Assembly (NCBI GenBank): GCA_017450025.1
Contig: JAFSYJ010000040.1
Coordinates: forward strand, 59,420 to 123,419
Reading direction: 5' to 3'
Origin: Clostridia bacterium
GTDB lineage: Bacteria; Bacillota; Clostridia; UMGS1883; UMGS1540
Length of the DNA: 64,000 nucleotides
In this document: one piece after another, positions 19,193 through 26,443 of the stretch
Layout: every line of letters begins with the position of its first letter
How positions within the stretch are numbered: the first letter of the stretch is position 1
Position numbers and translations under genes: made by a program
Notes under the pieces: model-generated
What the model saw: the letters and a program-made list of their open reading frames with translations, nothing else
Told to the model about the DNA's origin: nothing
Databases searched by the model: none

Positions 19193-20502
19193 TTCCCTAC
19201 CTCCTCGATTTTTATAACTGCGGTTTCAGAAAGCGAATCCACTTTAGCCAAATGAAAAACGCTGAACTCATATACTTCGCCCACATGAATATCGGACGGT
19301 GAGAACGGAAACGCCATATTGCCTGCGCTTGATTTTCTTCCGTCGTAGTCGCAATGAAGTATTCTTGAACGCGCAAGCGAGCAAATGGTATCGGCAATTT
19401 CCTGCGTTTTGCCGACGGCGTCAATCAAAACGCCCAAACTGCTTTCGCTGCCGCCGTATGTTCTGAATGATAACATATAATCGTCGCTTTTAATGTTTGT
19501 GTTGTTTTTTACAAAGTCCTTAACTGTTTTTTCTATGTAATCAAAATGTGCAATAGTTAACGGGTCATAAATTCCGCCGATGCATATTGTTCTGTAACCC
19601 ACTTTTTTGACGCCTTCGAGCTTAAGCGTTTTTTCAGCGGCTTCATTAAATACCGCACCCGTTATTCTGACTGTTCTCTCGTCTATCTGCTCAAACTTGG
19701 AATTTTTGAGGTCGATAGCGCCGTCAGGCTCATAAATCATATAGGGATTTGTCTGCTCATACATTGTGTGAGCCGCCGCGCGTTCTGCACTGCACTTGCG
19801 CGTTGGGTTTGCGGGGCGCAGTTCAAAATAATCCTTTTCCATGTACCCCTGCATAACATCTGCGGCCGCAACAGGCTCGGCGCACATAGCGCCGCACTCC
19901 ATAATTTTTGCCATATGGAACGAGAGACCGGGGTCGTACCCTTCATATATGCAAGGCGCCGCGTAAATCGCAGTATCGCACGCCCTGCCTGCAACAATAA
20001 TATCCGCTTTCTGCTCCAAAAGGCTCAAGATAGGCGCAATCCCTACTTGGCTCACAATCGTTTCGGATTCCTCTATTGCTTCTTCGCTCAAGGGAAATGT
20101 CTCACTCATAGGAACAATTTTTCCTGCCTTAAGCTTTTCCATAACATACGTCTTGTCAACATCTGAATAAATAATGCCGAGCTTAAAGGACAAATTCTGC
20201 TCCTTGGCGATTTCTTTTACTATATCAACTAACCAATCCGTGTGCTTTTTAGAACCTGCTCCGCCTGCCGTACCTATAATAAACGGCGCTTTCTGTTCCA
20301 ATGCTTTCGGCATTGCAAGCGATAAATCGCGCTTAACGGCTCCCCTGTCCGTAAACGATTTTCCGCTCCCCAGATAATACGGTCCGGGGTCAGTCGAGCC
20401 GGCGTCAACACCTACATAGTCAACCTTTTCACTAAAGGCCTTGTTCAGCGATTCTTCGCTGTAACCGTAACCTAAAAGTCCGCAAAGCGATACTATTTTC
20501 AT
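19189..20502 (-). CDS. AtuA-family protein (DUF1446)
   Basis: A 437-aa protein of the acyclic-terpene-utilisation A (AtuA/DUF1446) family. The N-terminal signature GLLGYGYS and DYVGVDAGSTDPGPYYLGSG is clear, with GTAGGAGSKKHTDW near residue 80 and IIVAGRACDTAIYA near 170. The family is known from citronellol/geraniol catabolism clusters, but its biochemical activity is poorly established and many members occur with hydratases and CoA enzymes. Here it leads an operon with DUF4387 and a TtdAB-like hydratase, so a role in a carboxylic acid pathway is more likely than terpene use. GGAGG precedes the ATG. Confidence 0.75.
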   Translation of the reverse strand: MKIVSLCGLLGYGYSEESLNKAFSEKVDYVGVDAGSTDPGPYYLGSGKSFTDRGAVKRDLSLAMPKALEQKAPFIIGTAGGAGSKKHTDWLVDIVKEIAKEQNLSFKLGIIYSDVDKTYVMEKLKAGKIVPMSETFPLSEEAIEESETIVSQVGIAPILSLLEQKADIIVAGRACDTAIYAAPCIYEGYDPGLSFHMAKIMECGAMCAEPVAAADVMQGYMEKDYFELRPANPTRKCSAERAAAHTMYEQTNPYMIYEPDGAIDLKNSKFEQIDERTVRITGAVFNEAAEKTLKLEGVKKVGYRTICIGGIYDPLTIAHFDYIEKTVKDFVKNNTNIKSDDYMLSFRTYGGSESSLGVLIDAVGKTQEIADTICSLARSRILHCDYDGRKSSAGNMAFPFSPSDIHVGEVYEFSVFHLAKVDSLSETAVIKIEEVGK

Positions 20503-20528
20503 TGCTAAAACCTCCTTTATTTAATTTT

Positions 20529-20539
20529 ATTTTATCATA
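20529..20539 (-). promoter_or_regulatory. -10 region of the AtuA-hydratase operon, no consensus -35
   Basis: The minus strand reads TATGATAAAAT, giving TATGAT or an extended -10 TAAAAT. At the -35 position there is no TTGACA-like hexamer; instead the proximal TATATTGCA repeat (20552-20560) covers it. This is the layout of a promoter that needs an activator. Confidence 0.5.
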
Positions 20540-20551
20540 GCAAATTTTATA

Positions 20552-20581
20552 TATATTGCATTTTGTTCTTTTTATATTGCA
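20552..20581 (+). promoter_or_regulatory. Pair of 21-bp-spaced direct repeats, candidate AraC-family operator
   Basis: TATATTGCA occurs at 20552-20560 and again at 20573-20581, in the same orientation and offset by exactly 21 bp (two helical turns). It lies in the divergent region between an AraC-type gene and the operon. The distal copy overlaps the -35 of the regulator gene; the proximal copy overlaps the -35 position of the operon. AraC-family regulators typically bind such tandem sites. Confidence 0.6.
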
Positions 20582-20605
20582 AAATATTCAAAATACTGAT
20601 ATAAT
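20577..20605 (+). promoter_or_regulatory. Promoter of the AraC-family regulator
   Basis: TTGCAA (20577-20582), 17-bp spacer, TATAAT (20600-20605). The -35 overlaps one of the TATATTGCA repeats, which suggests autoregulation. Confidence 0.75.
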
Positions 20606-20630
20606 AAATGTATTAAAGGAGGCATATATT

Positions 20631-21491
20631 GTGGATATTAAAAATTTTGTCCTGTCGTATTATAAAAATTCTGCAGAGAACTTTCATATTCACAAAGTGG
20701 AGAAAACTGTTGAAGCACAAAAGCCGCACACGCACGAGTATTTTCAGATCTATTATATCGTCAAGGGGCGTATTACACACTATGTGTCAAACAGCTCTTC
20801 AACGCTGTCGCACGGTGATATGTTTATAATACCGCCCGGCGTTATTCACCATATTGCACCCCTGCCGGGGACGGTGTTTTACTCGCTTTCGTTTATGTCC
20901 GACCTCCTTGGCGAGCCGACAAAGGCAAACCGCCTTGCAATAAACTTTCTCAAAAGCTTAAAGCAGAGCATACAACCAAAAATTTCGATTATTTCAAAGG
21001 ACATATTTTATGCCGAAAACATAATGGAACACATGCTGAACGAATTTAACGGAAAGACTATCGGGTACGACGAAAACATAAGAGCATACACGCTGATTTT
21101 GGTAAATCTGCTCGCACGCAGTTACCTGAACGGCAACTGGGCAAGGATTCCCGAATATTTTGAAGACAACCGCCAGTTTGTCATAGGCTGTGTTGAATAT
21201 GTAGAAAATAATTTTACGGATAAGATATCGCTTGACGATATTTCAAAGCGCGCCGCGATGTCAAAGGGAACATTCTGTAAGCTTTTTACAGAGCTTACGG
21301 GGCACTCGTTCAATAATTATATAAATATCTGCCGCATCAAAAAAGCGGCGGAATACATCAGTCAGGGATACAAAATAACGGCAATTTACGGACTTTGCGG
21401 GTACGGCGATTTTTCGACATTTTACCGTAACTTCAAAAAAATAATGGGCATCTCTCCAAAGGAATTTAAAGAGATGCCCCAAAAATCGTAA
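20631..21491 (+). CDS. AraC-family transcriptional regulator with cupin sensor domain
   Basis: A 286-aa regulator: an N-terminal cupin-type ligand domain (HTHEYFQIYYIVKG and SHGDMFIIPPGVIHHI) and a C-terminal double helix-turn-helix (about 185-285, ending in YGDFSTFYRNFKKIMGISP). The start is the GTG at 20631, eight bases after AAGGAGG. A longer reading from 20556 would overlap its own promoter and was rejected. It is divergent from the AtuA/hydratase operon and probably activates it through the tandem repeats in the shared region. The effector is presumably a pathway acid, unknown. Confidence 0.92.
   Translation: MDIKNFVLSYYKNSAENFHIHKVEKTVEAQKPHTHEYFQIYYIVKGRITHYVSNSSSTLSHGDMFIIPPGVIHHIAPLPGTVFYSLSFMSDLLGEPTKANRLAINFLKSLKQSIQPKISIISKDIFYAENIMEHMLNEFNGKTIGYDENIRAYTLILVNLLARSYLNGNWARIPEYFEDNRQFVIGCVEYVENNFTDKISLDDISKRAAMSKGTFCKLFTELTGHSFNNYINICRIKKAAEYISQGYKITAIYGLCGYGDFSTFYRNFKKIMGISPKEFKEMPQKS
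21434..21479 (-). terminator. Terminator of the EIIC-EAL gene lying inside the araC-type gene
   Basis: On the minus strand GGGCATCTCT and AGAGATGCCC (21446-21455, 21470-21479) form a 10-bp stem followed by ATTATTTTTTT. It ends the convergent EIIC-EAL transcript but lies within the last codons of the regulator gene. Confidence 0.75.
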
Positions 21492-21510
21492 ATATTGATT
21501 GCGTCAAGCG

Positions 21511-23628
21511 CTAATCTCCGTTTTTGTCGTCAGAGATAAATACGGCAGGAGAATAAAGATAGCCCTGATAATAGTCGCAGCCTATTTCCTTCAAGGCGTC
21601 GCGCTGCTCATTTGTTTCAACATATTCCGCAATAACTTTAAGGTTAAGACTTTTCGCAAGGCTTGTTATCGACAAAATAATTTCCTTGCAGTTGTTGTTT
21701 GAAGGCAAACCTCTCACCAACGAGCCGTCAAGCTTTATAAAATCAAAGAGGTTTTCCTTCAAGTAATTTATAGAGGTCTGACCCATTGCAAAATCGTCAA
21801 TGGCAAGATATAATCCAAGTCCGCGTAATGTGTTCAGCGCGTTTATTGTTTTTTCGTCAAATGTCAGCGAATCCTGCTCTGTAACTTCAAGACATATGTT
21901 TTTACCCTTAAACGAATATTTTTCGTCAAGCCTTTGGCAAAACTGTAAATATCTCTGCGTCACAACGGTTTTGCCAGTCACATTTACAGATAGCTTTATG
22001 CTGTCGCCGAATTTTTTCAAAAGCTTCGGTCTGTCATTCAGCGCGCGGATAAATACGGCTTCTTCAAGAGAAGGCAAAAATCCGCCCTCGTCAGCCAATT
22101 TTACAAATATCGGAGGATAAAGCATACCGTAAACAGGATGCTTCCACCTCAAAAGTGCTTCTGCGCCTATGCAGTTTCCGTCTCCGTCATATTGCGGCTG
22201 GTACGCAAGAACGATACCCTTGTTAATGCTGTGTTCAAGCTCCGCACAAAGCGCTTTTGCAAACTCCCCATAAGAATTGCTCTGCTCGGTAAGCTTTATA
22301 CCGGCAAGCGACTGTTCATTTTTCTTAAAGTAGCTCACAAATGAATTATACTCGTTGCGGTATTTGATTTCGTCACGCCTGTCAAGCAAGCGTATGAACG
22401 GAAAATATATCAAAACGCCGACAATAACATTTACTATCTGCAAAATACTCCCTGCCACAGACCCTGTCGCGTGGAAGCCGCCGAGAATGATGGGCGTAGT
22501 CCATTCCACAGCCTCGGTAATTATCGGAACAAGCCCTAAAAACATAGCAATATACGATAACGAATACGCCACAAGCGGTACCGTAACAAAAGGTATCAGC
22601 ATTATTGGATTAAAGACGATAGGCAGTCCGAAAACCATAAGCTCGTTTATATTAAAAATCATAGGGAACGCCGCGGCAAAGCCAAGCCCGCGCCGCGCTC
22701 TGTTTCGTGAAAATATAAGTATTGCAATAAGCAAGCAAATCGTTGCGCCGCAGCCTCCCATCAAAACAAAGCAGTCAAAAAACACCTTGTTCAGTATTTC
22801 CGTCGGCGCGCCGCCTGCCGCTACCGCCGCCTTGTTTATATCAAGTCCGCTTGCAAAATATGTCTGCATAACGCTCTCGAGCGTGTCGCTTCCGTGTATG
22901 CCGAAAAACCATAAAACAGACGAAAGCAAAACAAAGAAAAATCCCTTTAAAAATCCTGTTGACCCAATCGAGAAAAGCCTGTCAAATGCCAAAATCAAAA
23001 GCATTCTGAACGAGTCAACCTTAAAGATATAGATGATAGCGGCATTAAAAGCCGCAAAAGCCATAGCTGTCAACGCCACGGGCGCGAGGTATGAGAGCAT
23101 CTGATTAAATTCCCTGTCTGCACCCGTCGAATAAAAACGGCGGTTGCGAAACGGCAAAACACTATATAGCTTAAGGTAAATACAAGACGCACCTATTCCC
23201 GTAACAATAGCGAGGAACATTGATTTCGGCCCAATGTTTTCGGTGCTGAAATCCGGTAAATACGCGCCTGCAAGAATAAAAAACGAAAGTATCGAAGCCA
23301 ACACGACGCCAATTTCAGGAGCGGAATTGTCTGTCTTTAAATTAGCGTACGCACGGCTTATGGAAAGTGTCATATAAATACTTAATACGCCGAAAGTTGC
23401 GCTGTAAATAAATTCAAAAAAAGATAGCAGTAAGCCTCCTGCGGCATTTTTAATAAACTCCTGATAAGCCGCAACGGGAAAGGTCTTAAGAATAAGCGCA
23501 AACGCTCCCACAATAAGAATGGGAATAATATTGAGAAGTCCTCCCCTGATAGCGTTGACTATCGTAAGTTGCTCCAATTTTGACATAACGCCGTATATAT
23601 TTCTTATCTTCCGTGTTTTTTCAAACAT
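21511..23628 (-). CDS. EIIC-like membrane domain fused to an EAL domain (putative c-di-GMP phosphodiesterase)
   Basis: A 705-aa two-part protein. Residues about 1-430 are a polytopic domain like the lactose/cellobiose-type PTS EIIC (FFGIHGSDTLES, MGGCGATICLL, NINELMVFGLPIVFNP). Residues about 460-700 are an EAL domain that keeps the catalytic signature: EALLRW, the SVNVTG Asn, LEVTEQD, AIDDFAMG, the Lys in FIKLDGS, AEYVET, and YYQGYLYS. No EIIA or EIIB is nearby, so it is more likely a membrane sensor controlling c-di-GMP hydrolysis than a working sugar porter. The ATG at 23628 follows AAGGGAG. A longer ATG at 23679 lies upstream of the predicted transcription start and was rejected. Confidence 0.88.
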   Translation of the reverse strand: MFEKTRKIRNIYGVMSKLEQLTIVNAIRGGLLNIIPILIVGAFALILKTFPVAAYQEFIKNAAGGLLLSFFEFIYSATFGVLSIYMTLSISRAYANLKTDNSAPEIGVVLASILSFFILAGAYLPDFSTENIGPKSMFLAIVTGIGASCIYLKLYSVLPFRNRRFYSTGADREFNQMLSYLAPVALTAMAFAAFNAAIIYIFKVDSFRMLLILAFDRLFSIGSTGFLKGFFFVLLSSVLWFFGIHGSDTLESVMQTYFASGLDINKAAVAAGGAPTEILNKVFFDCFVLMGGCGATICLLIAILIFSRNRARRGLGFAAAFPMIFNINELMVFGLPIVFNPIMLIPFVTVPLVAYSLSYIAMFLGLVPIITEAVEWTTPIILGGFHATGSVAGSILQIVNVIVGVLIYFPFIRLLDRRDEIKYRNEYNSFVSYFKKNEQSLAGIKLTEQSNSYGEFAKALCAELEHSINKGIVLAYQPQYDGDGNCIGAEALLRWKHPVYGMLYPPIFVKLADEGGFLPSLEEAVFIRALNDRPKLLKKFGDSIKLSVNVTGKTVVTQRYLQFCQRLDEKYSFKGKNICLEVTEQDSLTFDEKTINALNTLRGLGLYLAIDDFAMGQTSINYLKENLFDFIKLDGSLVRGLPSNNNCKEIILSITSLAKSLNLKVIAEYVETNEQRDALKEIGCDYYQGYLYSPAVFISDDKNGD

Positions 23629-23669
23629 ACTGCTTAATGCTCCCTTACTTGTGCAAAAGTATACATTGT

Positions 23670-23698
23670 AATATATCATAAATACTTCTTGTTGTCAA
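23670..23698 (-). promoter_or_regulatory. Sigma-A promoter of the EIIC-EAL gene
   Basis: Minus strand TTGACA (23693-23698), 17-bp spacer, TATATT (23670-23675). Predicted transcription start near 23663. Confidence 0.8.
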
Positions 23699-23867
23699 AC
23701 ACAGATTAGTAAAGAGTAATATTCTTCTTTTGAAAAATACAAGCAAAGTTTGAGACCATATGCAACATTATCCTATCTTCTAATACAAGTATAATGGTAA
23801 AAAAATACTTTATTGTTAACAATGAATTGCTGCAAGAAGGTGCATAAAGTTTTAGCCTATTTAAAGC

Positions 23868-23900
23868 AAAACACTTATAGGAAAATCCAATAAGTGTTTT
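23868..23900 (-). terminator. Terminator of tRNA-Leu(UAG)
   Basis: AAAACACTTAT/ATAAGTGTTTT, 11-bp stem with an 11-nt loop, followed by GCTTT on the minus strand, directly after the tRNA 3' end. The stretch 23701-23867 shows no gene. Confidence 0.8.
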
Positions 23901-23903
23901 GGG

Positions 23904-23987
23904 TGGTGCGCCCGAAGAGACTTGAACTCCCACGTCGTTGACACTAGATCCTAAGTCTAGCGCGTCTGCCAATTCCGCCACGGGCGC
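23904..23987 (-). tRNA. tRNA-Leu(UAG)
   Basis: An 84-nt class II tRNA with encoded CCA. Acceptor GCGCCCG/CGGGCGC, D loop AATTGGCAGACG, anticodon loop CTTAGGA with anticodon UAG, a long variable arm and the T arm GGAGTTCAAGTCTC. Its nearest promoter is 180 nt upstream, beyond a decayed tRNA-Leu copy. Confidence 0.97.
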
Positions 23988-24114
23988 ATATTCAGTTTTA
24001 CCTCTTGATTTTTACACGGGAGAGGTTACCCGAGGAGGAGCTTTTCGCTTAACCCTCATATATGAAAACGGAAAATCCGTAATCAACAATAAATTATTCA
24101 CATCTCGGACGGAA

Positions 24115-24153
24115 CCTAAGTCTATCGCTTCTGCAAATTTCGCCACATCCGCA
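24115..24153 (-). pseudogene. Truncated, decayed tRNA-Leu (5' half)
   Basis: By eye, 32 of 39 positions match the 5' part of the neighbouring tRNA-Leu(UAG), from the acceptor 5' strand through the D arm to the anticodon loop, without gaps. One of the two D-loop guanines is lost, and no matching acceptor 3' strand or T arm follows. It lies just inside the predicted transcription start of the tRNA promoter, so it looks like the remnant of a tandem duplicate. Confidence 0.75.
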
Positions 24154-24165
24154 AATTCTTGCAAA

Positions 24166-24194
24166 ATTATATCATTATAAAGTCACATTGTCAA
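24166..24194 (-). promoter_or_regulatory. Promoter of the tRNA-Leu(UAG) unit
   Basis: Perfect TTGACA (24189-24194) and TATAAT (24166-24171) with a 17-bp spacer on the minus strand. The transcript would run through the tRNA remnant and then the intact tRNA. Confidence 0.85.
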
Positions 24195-24229
24195 GATGTT
24201 TATGAGTATTTTTTGGAGTACAAAATATG

Positions 24230-25132
24230 TTAATTCACATGCATATTGTTTTGACATAGTATATTAAATTTTTTTGCAATATATTCTCTAAAATCTTTCA
24301 TACTTTTAAATGTGTAAGCATCTTTTTTCCAAACAAGACTCACATCTACCAACATAGGTATCTTTAACGGTATAATTACTAAGTCGGATCTTTCTTCAAC
24401 AAGCTGTTTAAACATAAATCCAACCGCGATATTATTGGAAATGACACTTTGCATAGTAGATAGCTGCTCAGTTTGCAACAATATACGCGGGGTGATGTTA
24501 TCTGCTGCAAACCATTTTTTTATTTTTTCTGTTTGAAAAAAGCTGTTTTTAAATAAAACCAATGGTATATTGGCAAGATCCATCGGTCTCATTGCACGAA
24601 TTTTGGAAACCGGATTATTTTTTGAAGCGCAACAAACGATTTCAAGCTGCATAAGCTTTTGTGTCGCTAAATTTTTATCTATACTGCGGTTATGCGGAAG
24701 AAACATCATATCAATATAATTATCAGAAAGCTTTTGTATAAGCTCATTCCTTCCACCTTCAGTAATTTCCAATTTATTATCTGGATATTCAGTAATAAAG
24801 CCCCGATAAATATCTGAAAATATTAAATAACCAATCATGGGCGGCACACCTAAATGCAAAACTTTCTTTTCTCTTCCCAAATCCTTCATCACATTTTGTA
24901 TATGTTCTGCACAACTAATTAAATCTTTGCTCATTTTAAAAAGTTCTTCGCCCTCAGGAGTAAGTGCCATTCCAAAATGATGGCGCCGAAACAATTGCGT
25001 GCCAAATTCGTTTTCAAGCTCTTTAATGGCATTAGAAAGCGACGGTTGGGATATGTGTAAATACTCCGCAGCCGCAGAAACAGTCTGGTATGTGCATATG
25101 GCATTAAAATACCTGAGCTTGCTTATTTCCAA
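24230..25132 (-). CDS. LysR-family transcriptional regulator
   Basis: A 300-aa LysR-type regulator: a winged HTH in about residues 1-60 (AICTYQTVSAAAEYLHISQ, PSLSNAIKELE, QLFRR) and a two-lobed effector domain (about 90-295). The TTG at 25132 is taken as start, since GAGGTG lies at SD distance; an in-frame GTG at 25141 lies inside that SD. It is divergent from a decarboxylating dehydrogenase gene, the usual layout for a LysR regulator and its target. Its effector is probably a substrate or product of that enzyme. Confidence 0.92.
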   Translation of the reverse strand: MEISKLRYFNAICTYQTVSAAAEYLHISQPSLSNAIKELENEFGTQLFRRHHFGMALTPEGEELFKMSKDLISCAEHIQNVMKDLGREKKVLHLGVPPMIGYLIFSDIYRGFITEYPDNKLEITEGGRNELIQKLSDNYIDMMFLPHNRSIDKNLATQKLMQLEIVCCASKNNPVSKIRAMRPMDLANIPLVLFKNSFFQTEKIKKWFAADNITPRILLQTEQLSTMQSVISNNIAVGFMFKQLVEERSDLVIIPLKIPMLVDVSLVWKKDAYTFKSMKDFREYIAKKFNILCQNNMHVN

Positions 25133-25167
25133 AACGGTCACCTCATATTATCAAAATCTGTATTTTA

Positions 25168-25196
25168 ATTATATATTTTTTAACTATAGATGTCAA
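25168..25196 (-). promoter_or_regulatory. Promoter of the LysR-type gene
   Basis: Perfect TTGACA (25191-25196) and TATAAT (25168-25173), 17-bp spacer, minus strand. Confidence 0.8.
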
Positions 25197-25208
25197 TAAA
25201 ATATTTAT

Positions 25209-25237
25209 TTTACAAATAATAATTATTGTGATATACT
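25209..25237 (+). promoter_or_regulatory. Promoter of the dehydrogenase gene with internal palindrome
   Basis: TTTACA (25209-25214), 17-bp spacer, TATACT (25232-25237). An imperfect palindrome ACAAATAAT-A-ATTATTGT (25212-25229) fills the spacer and could be a LysR site. Confidence 0.7.
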
Positions 25238-25268
25238 GATGCCAAAATGAAAATAAGGAGTGAATACG

Positions 25269-26342
25269 ATGAATATACATAAAATTGCCGTAATACCTGG
25301 CGACGGTATTGGCAAGGAGGTAATTGCGGAAGGTGTAAAAGTAATTAATAAAGCGTCTGCGCTTGACGGCGGATTTAAATTTGAATTTACATATTTTCCC
25401 TGGGGATGCGAATACTTTAAGAAAACAGGCAAAATGATGGCAGAAGACGGAATTGAACAACTCAGTAAATTTGATGCAATATTTCTTGGGGCTGTCGGCG
25501 CACCCGGAGTCCCGGATAATATCTCACTTTGGGATTTATTGCTTGTTATAAGGAAGAGCTTTGACCAATATGTTAACCTTCGTCCCATAAAATTATTAAA
25601 AGGAGCTCCTGCTATATTAAAAAATGTATCAGAAGAAGATATCAATATGGTTTTTGTAAGGGAAAATACCGAAGGCGAATACGCAGGCAGCGGAAGCTGG
25701 ATGTATAAAGGCAAGCCTAATGAAGTTGTTATACAAAACAGTGTGTTTTCAAGACATGGATGTGAGCGTGTAATCAGATATGCTTACGAGCTGGCTAAAT
25801 CCGAGAACAAGACTCTGACAAGTATAAGCAAAGCAAACGCGCTCAATTATTCAATGGTTTTCTGGGATCAAATTTTTAAAGAAGTCGGGAGAGAATATCC
25901 GGAAGTTAAAACATTTTCATATCTTGTGGACGCTGCAAGTATGTTTATGGTTAAAGATCCCAAACGGTTTGAAATAGTCGTCACTTCCAACCTGTTTGGA
26001 GATATTTTGACAGACCTCGGAGCAGCAATATCGGGCGGTATGGGTTTAGCAGCGGGTGCTAATATTAATCCTGAGCGTAAATTTCCGTCTATGTTTGAGC
26101 CAATACATGGCTCGGCTCCTGATATTGCAGGTTTGGGCAAAGCCAATCCTTTGGCTACAGTATGGTCTGCAAGCCAAATGTTTGACTTTTTTGGATACTC
26201 GGAATGGGGAAAGCGCTTAATTGGATATATTGAAAACATACTTACCGATAAAAAAGTGCTAACGCCTGATTTGGGCGGTACTGCAACGACATCTGAAGTC
26301 GGAGATGAAATTATAAGAAAAATGCAATTAGACTTTAAATAA
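25269..26342 (+). CDS. Decarboxylating beta-hydroxyacid dehydrogenase, D-malate/tartrate dehydrogenase type
   Basis: A 357-aa NAD(P)-dependent enzyme of the isocitrate/isopropylmalate dehydrogenase family. It has the N-terminal AVIPGDGIGKEV, the substrate segment LLVIRKSFDQYVNLRPIKLL, the active-site ENTEGEYAG, the metal-site NLFGDILTDLGAAISGG and GSAPDIAG. The Phe-Asp-Gln-Tyr-Val-Asn-Leu-Arg-Pro segment is that of the D-malate/tartrate branch (YeaU, TtuC), and no leucine biosynthesis genes are near, so oxidation of D-malate, tartrate or a similar acid is most likely. The ATG at 25269 is eight bases after AAGGAG; a GTG at 25260 lies inside the SD. Regulated by the divergent LysR protein. Confidence 0.85.
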   Translation: MNIHKIAVIPGDGIGKEVIAEGVKVINKASALDGGFKFEFTYFPWGCEYFKKTGKMMAEDGIEQLSKFDAIFLGAVGAPGVPDNISLWDLLLVIRKSFDQYVNLRPIKLLKGAPAILKNVSEEDINMVFVRENTEGEYAGSGSWMYKGKPNEVVIQNSVFSRHGCERVIRYAYELAKSENKTLTSISKANALNYSMVFWDQIFKEVGREYPEVKTFSYLVDAASMFMVKDPKRFEIVVTSNLFGDILTDLGAAISGGMGLAAGANINPERKFPSMFEPIHGSAPDIAGLGKANPLATVWSASQMFDFFGYSEWGKRLIGYIENILTDKKVLTPDLGGTATTSEVGDEIIRKMQLDFK

Positions 26343-26404
26343 AAACATTATTAAATCCCTGTAAATATAATCTCAGTTAACAATGTCCTTAAAAAAACAT
26401 AGTA

Positions 26405-26441
26405 AAAACGGAGTGTAAAAAGTTTTTTTACACTCCGTTTT
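26405..26441. terminator. Bidirectional terminator
   Basis: A 17-bp perfect stem (26405-26421 with 26425-26441) and a 3-nt loop, with A- and T-rich flanks, between the convergent dehydrogenase and DUF4432 genes. Confidence 0.93.
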
Positions 26442-26443
26442 AT

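Noticed and set aside
22355..23032. A 225-codon plus-strand frame within the EIIC domain
   Set aside because: Antisense to a conserved membrane domain; lysine/serine-rich composition typical of shadow frames.
23629..23679. Longer N-terminus for the EIIC-EAL protein starting at 23679
   Set aside because: That ATG lies upstream of the predicted transcription start; the ATG at 23628 has an SD.
23706..23981. A 91-codon open frame over tRNA-Leu(UAG)
   Set aside because: Its N-terminal part is just the tRNA read as codons; the tRNA and its terminator explain the region.
24000..24100. Possible second structured RNA between the two tRNA-Leu sequences
   Set aside because: Only short, bulged stems could be drawn; no recognisable family or conserved core.
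23938..24180. An 80-codon plus-strand frame with an internal repeat
   Set aside because: The repeat (PKSSASANSAT and PKSIASANFAT) is the antisense reading of the tRNA-Leu and its decayed copy, not a protein repeat.
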